This document shows positions 34,702-42,431 of a stretch of DNA of 64,000 nucleotides, one piece after another. Origin of the DNA: Solirubrum puertoriconensis (GTDB lineage: Bacteria > Bacteroidota > Bacteroidia > Cytophagales > Hymenobacteraceae). Each line of letters starts with the position of its first letter. Position 1 is the first letter of the stretch. Both the position numbers and the translations under genes were made by a program. The stretch is taken from the NCBI RefSeq assembly GCF_001483135.1, contig NZ_LNAL01000006.1, positions 1,116,003 to 1,180,002 on the forward strand, given 5' to 3'. The notes below the pieces were generated by a model. That model was not told the origin of the DNA, searched no databases, and saw nothing but the letters and a program-made list of their open reading frames with translations.

Positions 34702-36177
34702 TTAGCGGGCTAAGCCGCGCACCACCACGATTTGGCTGGCTTGGCTGTTGCCGTTGTTGGGGCGGGCGCCGCCGTTGCGGTACTTGGTGCCCGTCCAGGT
34801 ATGGGGCTGAACGCACAGGGCAAAGGTGTTCGGCTCGCCAATCAGCTGCGAGATATCGAACATGGCCCCGTACTCCCACGAGCCGTTGGTGGAGGTGCGG
34901 CCCACGTTGTAGGTGGCCGCATCGGAGGCATTGCGGCGGTGGTCAAGCTCGAGCACGCGCTTCAGCTCGCCGGTGGCAATGTTGTATTGGTACACGTAGG
35001 CGTCGTGCGTTTCCTGGCCGTAGCCGTTGGAGTCTTCCTGGATATACACGTAGTTCTCCGTTGCGCAGAGGTTGTCGGGGTTCTGGAAATCGGCGGCTTT
35101 GTTGGCGACGGTGCGGTTGTCGCCGTCCAAAATCACCTCCAGGGTGCCGCGCAGCGGGTTTTGGGCATCGAGCACGAGGCGGTAGGTGCGCCCGAATTTG
35201 GTGCGCGAGCCATCGGCGTTGGCGCCGCTGCGGTCCTGGCCCGTTACGTTAAAGTAAAGTTCGCGGCTGCGGCCGCTGCCTTTGCGGTAGTCAATGTCCT
35301 CAACCCGGCCGAACTTAATGGCCTTCAGCGGATCGACTTGGGCTTGCAGCTGCGTGCCCGTGAGCGAACTGGCGTTCGGAATAGCCACAAATTCCACGTC
35401 GTAGCGTTGGCCCACCACCATGTCGGTTTCGCGCTGGTTCTGGTCGAGGCGGCGCATCAGGTACTGCTGGCCGCCATCCAGGTCGCCGGCCGCGTTGCTG
35501 CGGTACATCACCATTTGGCCGCCGGTGGCGTCGGAGGCGTCTTCGCCAATTAGTACCACTGTTTGGCCAGAATAGGCCGTTTTGGGCAGTGGCACGGCAT
35601 TTTCGGCGCTCCAGTAACCTAGGCCCCTAATGCCGCGGGCAGTGCTTTGGCTGAGCGTATCCCCAAATGGGTTGATGAGGTGCGTTTGGGCATCTACGGA
35701 GCTTTCGCCAGCACTCAAAAAATACGGGCCAAATCCGTGCTCTTCGGGTGTAACCATGGTTGCCGAGCACAAGCGCCACCGGCCGCCATCGGAGTTGAGG
35801 AGGTACTCGCCGCGTACGGGCTTAAATTTTTCGTCGAGCCACACGCGCGAAATGCTCATGTTGTCTTCGTGGTTTGTAATCAGTACGTAGCCTTTGCCAC
35901 CGGGAGCTTTTAGCAAACCCGCGCCATCGGCCGAGCCGCCGAACATAAACCGCGGGGAGGCGGGCAGAACGTCGTCGGAGCTAATGAGCGAGTAGATATT
36001 GAGATTTTCGAACCCGGGCAGGGCCTTTACCAAAGCCGGTGTTACCGAATGGTCTTTTAGCTCCACGGCCACGCTCTGCGGTTCCTCCTTGATGCGCTCT
36101 TTTTTGTCGCAGCTGATCAGCAGAGCCGGCGCCAGTAGGCAAGCGGCTACCCGAGCCGAAAGGGTATTGATGTTCAT
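34702..36177 (-). CDS. PhoX/DUF839-like lipoprotein (putative phosphatase)
   Basis: 491 residues from ATG 36177. The lipobox LLIS|C gives a lipoprotein. Family-like motifs include TNHED, the GEDAS segment, GRVEDIDYR (a PhoX metal-binding stretch) and FQNPDNLCATEN, typical of the beta-propeller calcium/iron PhoX alkaline phosphatases and their DUF839 relatives. Whether it is an active phosphatase is not shown. It precedes the di-heme peroxidase, separated from it by a terminator. Confidence 0.78.
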   Translation of the reverse strand: MNINTLSARVAACLLAPALLISCDKKERIKEEPQSVAVELKDHSVTPALVKALPGFENLNIYSLISSDDVLPASPRFMFGGSADGAGLLKAPGGKGYVLITNHEDNMSISRVWLDEKFKPVRGEYLLNSDGGRWRLCSATMVTPEEHGFGPYFLSAGESSVDAQTHLINPFGDTLSQSTARGIRGLGYWSAENAVPLPKTAYSGQTVVLIGEDASDATGGQMVMYRSNAAGDLDGGQQYLMRRLDQNQRETDMVVGQRYDVEFVAIPNASSLTGTQLQAQVDPLKAIKFGRVEDIDYRKGSGRSRELYFNVTGQDRSGANADGSRTKFGRTYRLVLDAQNPLRGTLEVILDGDNRTVANKAADFQNPDNLCATENYVYIQEDSNGYGQETHDAYVYQYNIATGELKRVLELDHRRNASDAATYNVGRTSTNGSWEYGAMFDISQLIGEPNTFALCVQPHTWTGTKYRNGGARPNNGNSQASQIVVVRGLAR

Positions 36178-36335
36178 AACCCGTTGATTGGTTGGTTGAA
36201 TTGGTGTCTTAGTTGGACGGGTCAAAACTATTTCGGCCTTGTTACGGGGGTGTAACCGGGCGTTTATCCTATCGTCATGGCTTGGTTAGGCCAACGTCAA
36301 GCCAGTATTAGCAAATGGTAAACCGGGGGCCTAGG

Positions 36336-36343
36336 TAACTTTG
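36336..36343 (+). promoter_or_regulatory. TAnnTTTG box of the first nucleotidyltransferase gene
   Basis: TAACTTTG ends five bases before the ATG at 36349, so the mRNA would be leaderless or nearly so. The -33 element is not clear. Confidence 0.4.
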
Positions 36344-36348
36344 GCCCA

Positions 36349-37116
36349 ATGCACAACCGAATTCAAGCTGAGCTCAGCCGCCTCGAGCAAAATCAGCACA
36401 TCCGTATTCTGTACGCGTGCGAGTCGGGTAGCCGGGGCTGGGGCTTCGCGTCGTCCGACAGTGACTATGACGTGCGCTTTATCTACTGCCACCCTGCCTA
36501 CTGGTACCTCCGCCTCGACGAAGAGCGCGACTCCCTGAACCTGCCCATCAGCGACGAGCTCGACCTAAGTGGGTGGGAGTTGCGCAAGGCCCTGAAATTG
36601 CTGCGTGGCTCAAATGCGGCGTTGCTGGAGTGGCTGCAGTCGCCGGTGATATACCAAGAAGCGCATGATTTTCGTACCCGGATCGAGGCCCTGCTGCCTG
36701 CTTGCTACAACCCGGCAGCTGCGCTGCACCATTACCTAGGGCTGGTGCGCCGCGGGGTGGAGGATGACCTCGTGGGCGAGCAGGTGCGGCTGAAGCGACT
36801 GTTTTATGCGCTGCGTTCGGCACTGGCGCTGCGTTGGGTGCGGCAGCAGCCCGGTCAAGTACCGCCCATGGCGTTTGGGCAGCTTCGGGCATTGCTGCCC
36901 CCCGAGCTTGCGCCGGAGGTAGATGAGCTGTTGCTCCGAAAAGCCGCGGCCAACGAGAAAACCACCGCTCCCACGCCCAAGTCGCTGGCCTACTTTATTG
37001 AGGGTGAGTATGAAGTTGCCCAAGCCGTGCGCACCACGCTGCGGCCTGAGCACCGCTCCGACGCCACTTCGCCGCTGAATGAGTTATTTCAGCACCTTAT
37101 TCGTTCCGCGTTCTGA
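36349..37116 (+). CDS. COG3541-type nucleotidyltransferase, first of an adjacent pair
   Basis: 255 residues. The N-terminal polymerase-beta-type core has G27-S28-R-G followed by SDSDYDVR (D39, D41), the metal-binding pair that transfers nucleotides; LRGSNAALLEWLQSP and the helical C-terminal domain match COG3541/RlaP-type predicted nucleotidyltransferases. Such enzymes are associated with RNA ligases and RNA repair; an RNA substrate is inferred, not shown. A second, divergent family member follows after 59 bases in the same direction, indicating an operon. Confidence 0.85.
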   Translation: MHNRIQAELSRLEQNQHIRILYACESGSRGWGFASSDSDYDVRFIYCHPAYWYLRLDEERDSLNLPISDELDLSGWELRKALKLLRGSNAALLEWLQSPVIYQEAHDFRTRIEALLPACYNPAAALHHYLGLVRRGVEDDLVGEQVRLKRLFYALRSALALRWVRQQPGQVPPMAFGQLRALLPPELAPEVDELLLRKAAANEKTTAPTPKSLAYFIEGEYEVAQAVRTTLRPEHRSDATSPLNELFQHLIRSAF

Positions 37117-37175
37117 TGCTACCTAGGGTGCGGGGAAGGTCAGCTGATGACCAACTATAACCACCCGTTCCGATT

Positions 37176-38273
37176 ATGAATATCCCTGACCTGCGCCAGC
37201 ACGGCCTTATTTTGTTTGAAGCTATCAGCGGTAGCCGGGCCTACGGTACCAACTTAGCTCACTCCGATACCGATCTGAAAGGTGTGTTTCTGCTGCCCGA
37301 GCGAGCCTTCCTAGGTCTGGACTACACCGCCCAGGTGGCCAACGCCTCCAACGACGAGGTGTTCTACGAGCTGCGCCGGTTTGTTGAACTCGCCCTCAAA
37401 AACAACCCCAACGTGCTGGAGCTGCTGGCCTCGCCGGCCGATTGCGTGGTAAGCCGTCATCCGCTGCTCGAGCCCTTGCTGCGCCCCGAGCTGTTCTTAT
37501 CCAAGCTCTGCCGTCAAACCTTCGCCGATTACGCCGGGGCGCAGATTAAAAAGGCGAAGGGCCTCAACAAGAAGATCAACAACCCCGAGCCGCCCAGCCG
37601 CAAATCGGTGCTCGATTTCTGCTACGTTACGGCCGGGGCCGGCTCGGTGCCCGCCTTAAAGTGGCTGGAGCGCCAAGGCGTGCAAGCCAGCCAATGCGGT
37701 TTGGCCAACGTGCCGCATCTAAACGACTTGTACGCCCTCTTCGTCGACCGATCGGCCGACGGCCACCTAGGCTACCGCGGCCTCATTCGCGACGCCGAGC
37801 TCTCCAACGAGGTGCAGCTTTCGGCCGTGCCGAAAGGGGAGGTGCCGGTAGCGTATCTGTCGTTCAACCGCAACGGCTACAGCACCTACTGCCGCGTGTA
37901 CCGCGAGTATTGGGAGTGGGTTGAAAAGCGCAACACCGAGCGCTACCAAAACACGGTGCAGCACGGCAAAAACTACGACGCCAAAAACATGCTGCACGTA
38001 TTCCGGCTGCTGCAAATGGCCGAGGAAATTGCCATTGAGGGCCAACTGCAGGTACGCCGCCCCAACCGTGACTTCCTGCTTCAAATTCGCCGGGGCGAGT
38101 TCGAGTACACCGAGCTGGTGCAACGCGCCGAGGAGCTGGTAGCCCGCGTTGATGCCGCCTTTGCCGCCTCCGGCTTGCCCAACGAGCCCGACCGCAGCGC
38201 CGTAGAGCAGGCGCTAATAGATACTCGCCGTGCTTTATACGCTGCGGGGGTTGGCGCTTACCCGCGCACCTAG
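37176..38273 (+). CDS. RlaP/COG3541-type nucleotidyltransferase (RNA-repair-associated), second of the pair
   Basis: 365 residues. Motif G19-S-R-A-Y-G ... HSDTDLKG with D31 and D33 marks an active polymerase-beta-type nucleotidyltransferase. The C-terminal ~230 residues include KKINNPEPPSRKSVLDFCY and a helical domain with HGKNYDAKNMLHVFRLLQMAEEIA, typical of the RNA-repair-pathway polymerase-beta family (PF10127). It probably edits or extends RNA ends in repair alongside Pnkp/Hen1; exact role is unknown. Operon with the preceding smaller nucleotidyltransferase. Confidence 0.87.
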   Translation: MNIPDLRQHGLILFEAISGSRAYGTNLAHSDTDLKGVFLLPERAFLGLDYTAQVANASNDEVFYELRRFVELALKNNPNVLELLASPADCVVSRHPLLEPLLRPELFLSKLCRQTFADYAGAQIKKAKGLNKKINNPEPPSRKSVLDFCYVTAGAGSVPALKWLERQGVQASQCGLANVPHLNDLYALFVDRSADGHLGYRGLIRDAELSNEVQLSAVPKGEVPVAYLSFNRNGYSTYCRVYREYWEWVEKRNTERYQNTVQHGKNYDAKNMLHVFRLLQMAEEIAIEGQLQVRRPNRDFLLQIRRGEFEYTELVQRAEELVARVDAAFAASGLPNEPDRSAVEQALIDTRRALYAAGVGAYPRT

Positions 38274-38283
38274 GGCAAACAAA

Positions 38284-38314
38284 CCCCCCGCCAAGCACTA
38301 GGGCTTGGCGGGGG
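38284..38314. terminator. Terminator after the second nucleotidyltransferase gene
   Basis: A CCCCCGCCAAGC / GCTTGGCGGGG stem between convergent genes. Bidirectional use is possible, though the U-run is poor. Confidence 0.65.
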
Positions 38315-38374
38315 CGCATAAGTGCTCGTCACTTCACCTACTTGCACTTGTCGGCATACTGCCGGGAAAGGGTG

Positions 38375-38623
38375 TTAGCGGCGGGTGCTGTGGGTAGCGC
38401 GTACAAAGCGCGGAGCGGATTTGCTGGCCTTCAGCTTGCCGGCTTTGCTGCGGCGTTGGCGCTTCGAGAATTTCCAGCCTTTGTAACGTTTGTAGTTGGG
38501 GCGATGAACGTACACCCGGCCCTTCATTTTGGCCTTGGCATAAGCGCTGATGCGGCCGGCTTCGGCAGGTGCGGCGAGGCTGCTCACCAGCAGCGCAAAA
38601 CACAATAGCAGGATCCTGATCAT
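38375..38623 (-). CDS. Small highly basic exported protein
   Basis: 82 residues from ATG 38623. Signal peptide (MIRILLLCFALLVSSLAAPAEA|G), then a mature part of about 60 residues rich in Lys/Arg/Tyr, with RVYVHRPNYKRYKGWKFSKRQRR. Family not recognised. The charge suggests binding to peptidoglycan, LPS or nucleic acid in the periplasm. An earlier start at 38656 would add an 11-residue leader. The gene lies between the nucleotidyltransferases and the ADP-ribosylglycohydrolase but on the opposite strand. Confidence 0.68.
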   Translation of the reverse strand: MIRILLLCFALLVSSLAAPAEAGRISAYAKAKMKGRVYVHRPNYKRYKGWKFSKRQRRSKAGKLKASKSAPRFVRATHSTRR

Positions 38624-38891
38624 GGTACCGATGAAGGGGTTAGGTGTATCGTTCAAACTCGACTGCCCTACTGAAAAATGCGTGCCACAATCAGGCTCGC
38701 AAGCCTGCTGCTTTGTGCTGTTTAACCTGTATTTATAGAAGTACTTATATATAATATGTTGATTGTAAATAGTTTGACGATTGATAATGTGAGTTCAAAA
38801 AATGCGGAAAATATTTTTGAAGCCCAACCAAGCCTTGCTTTCGCGCTAGCCGCGCCATCGGTTTTTACCTTGCGCGCTACTATTTCAACCT
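38624..38891. promoter_or_regulatory. AT-rich divergent promoter region
   Basis: It separates the basic exported protein gene (-) from the ADP-ribosylglycohydrolase gene (+). Very AT-rich at 38740-38820. A partial box TACCTTGC lies near 38868-38875, 16 bases before the hydrolase ATG. Confidence 0.4.
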
Positions 38892-39851
38892 ATGCACGCA
38901 GCGCAATTTTCTACTGAAGCTCAAATCCGGGCCGCCTTGCTAGGCCTAGCCGTAGGCGACGCCCTAGGTGTACCCGTCGAATTTGAAAGCCGGGCCCACC
39001 GCAGGGTTGATCCGGTGGTTACAATGCGGGGCTTCGGCACGCACCACCAACCTGCCGGTACTTGGTCCGATGATGCCTCGCTAACCTTTTGCTTGGCCGA
39101 AGCCATAGTAGATGGTTTCACCGTAGGCCTGGTTGCTGAGTACAGCTGCCGATGGTACTTTGAAAACTTCTGGACGCCACATGGCTCGGTGTTCGATATC
39201 GGCATAACTACTCGCGAGGCCCTGCGGCGCCTCAAGGCAGACCCAGACCTCATCCTAGCCGGCGGCACCGACGAGTACAGCAATGGCAACGGTTCGTTGA
39301 TGCGCATTTTGCCGCTGGTTTTCTACAAGCCAGAGAAATCGTTGCAATGTCGTTTTCAACTGATTGCCGATGTATCAGCCATTACGCACGGCCATATTCG
39401 CTCAGCGGTGGCGTGTTTTCTTTACTTGGAAATGGCTCACCACCTACGCGCGGGTTTAACACCACAGCAGGCTTATTCGCAACTCTGCGCTGCCGCTCCC
39501 GGTCAGCTAGCCCAACTCAATGTGCCTGCCAAAGAAGTAGCGCAGTTTGATTATCTGTTCACCGGGAACTTGGCTGATTTGCCCGAGTCAATAATCCGGA
39601 GTGGGGGCTACGTTATGCATACCCTTGAGGCGTCGCTTTGGTGCTTGTTGCGCTACAATACCTACGCCGAAACCGTGTTGGCTGCCGTGAACCTCGGCGA
39701 CGATACCGACACCACTGGGGCCGTAACCGGTGGCCTAGCGGGCATTTACTACGGCGAAGCGGCCATTCCGCCCGAGTGGCTGCAAGTGCTGGCCCGCCGC
39801 TACAATATCGAAGATTTAGCTGCTCGTGTGGCCGCTGCCGTTGCCAGCTAA
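38892..39851 (+). CDS. ADP-ribosylglycohydrolase (ARH/DraG family)
   Basis: 319 residues. Signatures: LGLAVGDALGVPVEF, GTWSDDASLTFCLAEA (first Mg ligands, about 57-70), NGNGSLMRILPL and the C-terminal LGDDTDTTGAVTGGLAG (about 269-285), which carries the second metal pair. The enzyme removes ADP-ribose from proteins or nucleic-acid ends. The neighbourhood of Pnkp, Hen1 and nucleotidyltransferases suggests an RNA or stress role, but protein de-ADP-ribosylation is equally possible. Closed by a palindromic terminator. Confidence 0.92.
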   Translation: MHAAQFSTEAQIRAALLGLAVGDALGVPVEFESRAHRRVDPVVTMRGFGTHHQPAGTWSDDASLTFCLAEAIVDGFTVGLVAEYSCRWYFENFWTPHGSVFDIGITTREALRRLKADPDLILAGGTDEYSNGNGSLMRILPLVFYKPEKSLQCRFQLIADVSAITHGHIRSAVACFLYLEMAHHLRAGLTPQQAYSQLCAAAPGQLAQLNVPAKEVAQFDYLFTGNLADLPESIIRSGGYVMHTLEASLWCLLRYNTYAETVLAAVNLGDDTDTTGAVTGGLAGIYYGEAAIPPEWLQVLARRYNIEDLAARVAAAVAS

Positions 39852-39852
39852 C

Positions 39853-39888
39853 AACAAGGGGGCCGCACCTAGGTGCGGCCCCCTTGTT
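39853..39888. terminator. 36-bp perfect palindrome (bidirectional terminator)
   Basis: Positions 39853-39870 and 39871-39888 are exact reverse complements with no spacer; the centre is GCACCTAGGTGC. It lies between the convergent ADP-ribosylglycohydrolase and accA genes. Confidence 0.82.
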
Positions 39889-39916
39889 ATATCACGCCTC
39901 AATCAGGCAGTAGTTC

Positions 39917-40864
39917 TTATTCTACCACCACACCCATGCGGCCGAACTTATCGATGCGCTGCGAAACGCGCTCATCGGAGGGAAGTGCCTCAAGTTCGTC
40001 AAGGGTTTTGACGAGGGTTTTCTTCAAGGTCTCAATCATGCGGGCCGTATCGGTGTGTGCACCACCTAGGGGCTCTTTCACAATACCATCTACCAATCCA
40101 GCCTTGAGCATGTCGGTAGCAGTTAGCTTAAGTGCTTCGGCCGCTTGCTCCTTGTAGTTCCAGGAGCGCCACAGAATGCTCGAGCAGGATTCCGGCGAAA
40201 TCACCGAGTACCAGGTGTTTTCCAACATCAGTACCCGGTCGCCGATGGCAATGCCCAGCGCCCCGCCCGAAGCGCCCTCGCCGATGATGATGCAGATAAC
40301 CGGCACCTTCAGCATGAACATCTCCTTCAGGTTGCGGGCAATAGCCTCGCCTTGGCCGCGCTCTTCGGCTTCGAGGCCGGGGAATGCGCCCGGCGTGTCG
40401 ATCAGCGTGACGATGGGCTTACCAAACTTTTCGGCCAGTTTCATCAGGCGCAAGGCTTTGCGGTAGCCCTCGGGATTTGGCATACCGAAGTTGCGCAGCT
40501 GGCGCTGTTTGGTGTTGCGACCTTTCTGCTGCCCGATAAACATTACGGTGCGGCCCTCGAGCTCGGCAAAGCCGCCAACCATAGCTTTATCGTCGGCCAC
40601 GGTACGGTCGCCGTGCAGCTCCACAAACTTCTGCGTCATGCCCTCGATGTAGTCGAGGGTGTAGGGGCGGTCGGGGTGGCGCGAAAGCTGTACCCGCTGC
40701 CAGCGCGTAAGGTTTGCGTAAGTCTCTTTCTTAAGGGCCTTGATCTTGGCCTCCAGCGCCTCTACGGCTTCCGATACATCAACCTGGCTTTCCTGGGCCA
40801 GTTTCTGCATTTCGCGGAGTTTGCCTTCGAGGGCGGCAATTGGTTGTTCGAAATCGAGCAGCAT
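39917..40864 (-). CDS. accA: Acetyl-CoA carboxylase carboxyltransferase subunit alpha
   Basis: 315 residues from ATG 40864 (a TTG at 40870 is not needed). [23 protein letters not shown] and [28 protein letters not shown] are the AccA N-terminal signatures; [32 protein letters not shown] and [30 protein letters not shown] mark the biotin/CoA-binding core. It pairs with AccD to form malonyl-CoA, committing carbon to fatty acid synthesis. Length is standard. Confidence 0.96.
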   Translation of the reverse strand: MLLDFEQPIAALEGKLREMQKLAQESQVDVSEAVEALEAKIKALKKETYANLTRWQRVQLSRHPDRPYTLDYIEGMTQKFVELHGDRTVADDKAMVGGFAELEGRTVMFIGQQKGRNTKQRQLRNFGMPNPEGYRKALRLMKLAEKFGKPIVTLIDTPGAFPGLEAEERGQGEAIARNLKEMFMLKVPVICIIIGEGASGGALGIAIGDRVLMLENTWYSVISPESCSSILWRSWNYKEQAAEALKLTATDMLKAGLVDGIVKEPLGGAHTDTARMIETLKKTLVKTLDELEALPSDERVSQRIDKFGRMGVVVE

Positions 40865-41079
40865 AGCCAAACGGGCGGAATGCGAACCGCCACGGAGGAA
40901 ATCTTAAGGTGGAAAATGGGGGAGGGCAAAGGTAAGCGACGCGGCGCAAGCCTGCTGCGAACAAGGCCCGCAATCTGCGCTAAAAATTTTATGGCTCACA
41001 ATCAGCTACAAAGCAACCCGAGGTAACATTTTCGTAAAAAACTTTGCACTAGGGCTTGCAATGAGGCAAAAACACCCCC

Positions 41080-41087
41080 TACCTTTG
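41080..41087 (+). promoter_or_regulatory. Promoter of tRNA-Asp copy 1
   Basis: The TACCTTTG box with a TTG 21 bases upstream (41056-41058) fits the sigma-ABfr promoter, 38 bases before the tRNA. Confidence 0.7.
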
Positions 41088-41125
41088 CAGCGCAATCGGG
41101 GGTAACGCCCCGGCCACTGCAAGTT

Positions 41126-41199
41126 GGTTCGGTAGTTCAGTCGGTTAGAATGCCGCCCTGTCACGGCGGAGGTCGCGGGTTCGAGTCCCGTCCGAACCG
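41126..41199 (+). tRNA. tRNA-Asp (GUC), copy 1
   Basis: 74 nt. The acceptor stem GGTTCGG (41126-41132) pairs with CCGAACC (41192-41198), followed by discriminator G. D-loop AGTTCAGTCGGTTAGA, anticodon loop CTGTCAC (GTC), T-arm GCGGGTTCGAGTCCCGT. No CCA is encoded. A GC-rich terminator (ACGCCCCGCAGC / GCTGCGGGGCGT) follows at 41203-41232. The gene and its leader are repeated 578 bases downstream. Confidence 0.97.
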
Positions 41200-41202
41200 C
41201 AC

Positions 41203-41241
41203 AACGCCCCGCAGCACCCCGCTGCGGGGCGTTTGCTTTTT
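41203..41241 (+). terminator. Terminator of tRNA-Asp copy 1
   Basis: The hairpin ACGCCCCGCAGC (41203-41214) with GCTGCGGGGCGT (41221-41232) and a run of U at its end. Confidence 0.85.
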
Positions 41242-41654
41242 GGCCGTATCATGGTTTGCCAATTTGCGCCCGCGCAACATCAAATGAGCACGCCCAAGTA
41301 TAGATCTCGGGGAGAATGTGCCGAATGGGTTGAGCAATCAAGTTGCTAAATCCAGAGGCGAGCGTAGCCACCTGTACAGATAGCTGAGGAATAATGCCGG
41401 CCGATGAGCGGTAGCAAACGCCAATGGGGGAAGGGAGCCCGATTCCGAAGCAGGGCACTGAGGCTTGCCGAAGCAACCTACCTGCGTTGACCGTATTCAA
41501 TTTGACCGCTATACACGTCTAAAACGATGAAATATCGAATGGTTGAGTATCGGTATTGTAAAATTTTCTTGTGCTGCTAATCAGGCTTTTGACGCTTGAA
41601 ACGCATGATTTGAGCACATTCTTTTGCGGAGGGGTTGGCGTAATCCAAAATTGC
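41242..41654. other. Spacer between the duplicated tRNA-Asp units
   Basis: About 410 bp with no supported gene. A minus-strand frame of 83 codons (41249-41500) has no recognisable domain and no clear start context. It may be a remnant of an inserted segment flanked by the tRNA duplication, or simply unrelated DNA. Confidence 0.3.
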
Positions 41655-41657
41655 CTC

Positions 41658-41665
41658 TACCTTTG
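41658..41665 (+). promoter_or_regulatory. Promoter of tRNA-Asp copy 2
   Basis: TACCTTTG with a TTG (41635-41637) 20 bases upstream. Confidence 0.7.
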
Positions 41666-41703
41666 CAACGCAATCGGGGGTAACGCCCCGGCCACTGCAA
41701 GTC

Positions 41704-41777
41704 GGTTCGGTAGTTCAGTCGGTTAGAATGCCGCCCTGTCACGGCGGAGGTCGCGGGTTCGAGTCCCGTCCGAACCG
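41704..41777 (+). tRNA. tRNA-Asp (GUC), copy 2
   Basis: Identical 74-nt tRNA sequence to copy 1. The leader (CGCAATCGGGGGTAACGCCC...) and the terminator hairpin are also repeated, the terminator with one C fewer in the loop. Only small changes separate the two leaders, so the duplication looks recent or gene-converted. Confidence 0.97.
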
Positions 41778-41780
41778 CAC

Positions 41781-41818
41781 AACGCCCCGCAGCACCCGCT
41801 GCGGGGCGTTTGCTTTTT
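41781..41818 (+). terminator. Terminator of tRNA-Asp copy 2
   Basis: The same ACGCCCCGCAGC / GCTGCGGGGCGT hairpin, with a loop one base shorter, followed by a U-run. Confidence 0.85.
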
Positions 41819-41870
41819 ACCCCAGCTGCACCAGCGCCACCCAAAGCTTATACCCACTGCCTCTAAACGA

Positions 41871-41899
41871 GAAAGGCCTTAGCCAAAAGGCTAAGGCCC
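41871..41899 (-). terminator. Hairpin downstream of the 96-codon gene
   Basis: AAGGCCTTAGCC / GGCTAAGGCC with an AAAA loop, in the direction of the minus-strand gene ending at 41993. Moderate terminator. Confidence 0.55.
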
Positions 41900-41992
41900 T
41901 CACCATTTGTTCCCTAGGTGCATAGGGCATGCACCAGTGCAAAAGTACCCAAGGCGACTGTTAGGGCGCTATCGCATGAAGATGTGATTGGC

Positions 41993-42256
41993 TCACACAA
42001 CCAACTTCGACTGCTTGGCTGGTTGCTTGCTGTGTTTGCCTCCGTGTTTGCGGAAAAATAGGTCGATGGACGCTTGCAGGTTTTCCTGCTCGTTCGAGCT
42101 AAAGCCTGCTACTTGCCCACGCTTGGCGCGCGGAATGGAGATGTAGAGCCGAGCGCCGTCGCGGGCCGGCTCGGAGAAGACGTACATGGCTGTTTGCTGC
42201 GGGAAGTCACTTACCCACCGCTCAAAACCCAGCGCTAATAAATAAGAATCATCCAT
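41993..42256 (-). CDS. Hypothetical protein (87 residues)
   Basis: ATG at 42256 (MDDSYLLALGFERWVSDF); an ATG or alternative at 42283 would add nine hydrophobic residues. Acidic N-terminus, then a short conserved-looking core (LYISIPRAKRGQVAGFSS) and a Lys-rich tail. Family not recognised. The frame has GC-rich third positions and its own hairpin. Confidence 0.55.
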   Translation of the reverse strand: MDDSYLLALGFERWVSDFPQQTAMYVFSEPARDGARLYISIPRAKRGQVAGFSSNEQENLQASIDLFFRKHGGKHSKQPAKQSKLVV

Positions 42257-42329
42257 AACTGGCGCTGAAAATAGTAAGTACACGCCGCAGTGTAAAATAA
42301 CGTAGCAGTTGAGCGGCTTGGTATCACAT

Positions 42330-42347
42330 GATGATGTGATGCGGGAG
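42330..42347. promoter_or_regulatory. Palindrome ATCACAT-N4-ATGTGAT
   Basis: An 18-bp inverted repeat in the divergent region before the MBL hydrolase. It resembles a CRP/FNR-type half-site pair. Similar half sites are near 41981 (GATGTGAT) and 50120 (ATCACAT). A regulator is not known. Confidence 0.4.
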
Positions 42348-42431
42348 AAGCGGCGGCTAAGCAGCCAAGCGCATGACTAGAGCTTTGAGCGGCGTTTGGG
42401 GTAGCTGCCGGGGTTTGCGCATCTTGCGACC

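Noticed and set aside
41249-41500. Minus-strand frame of 83 codons in the tRNA spacer
   Set aside because: No recognised motif, promoter or terminator; treated as non-coding.
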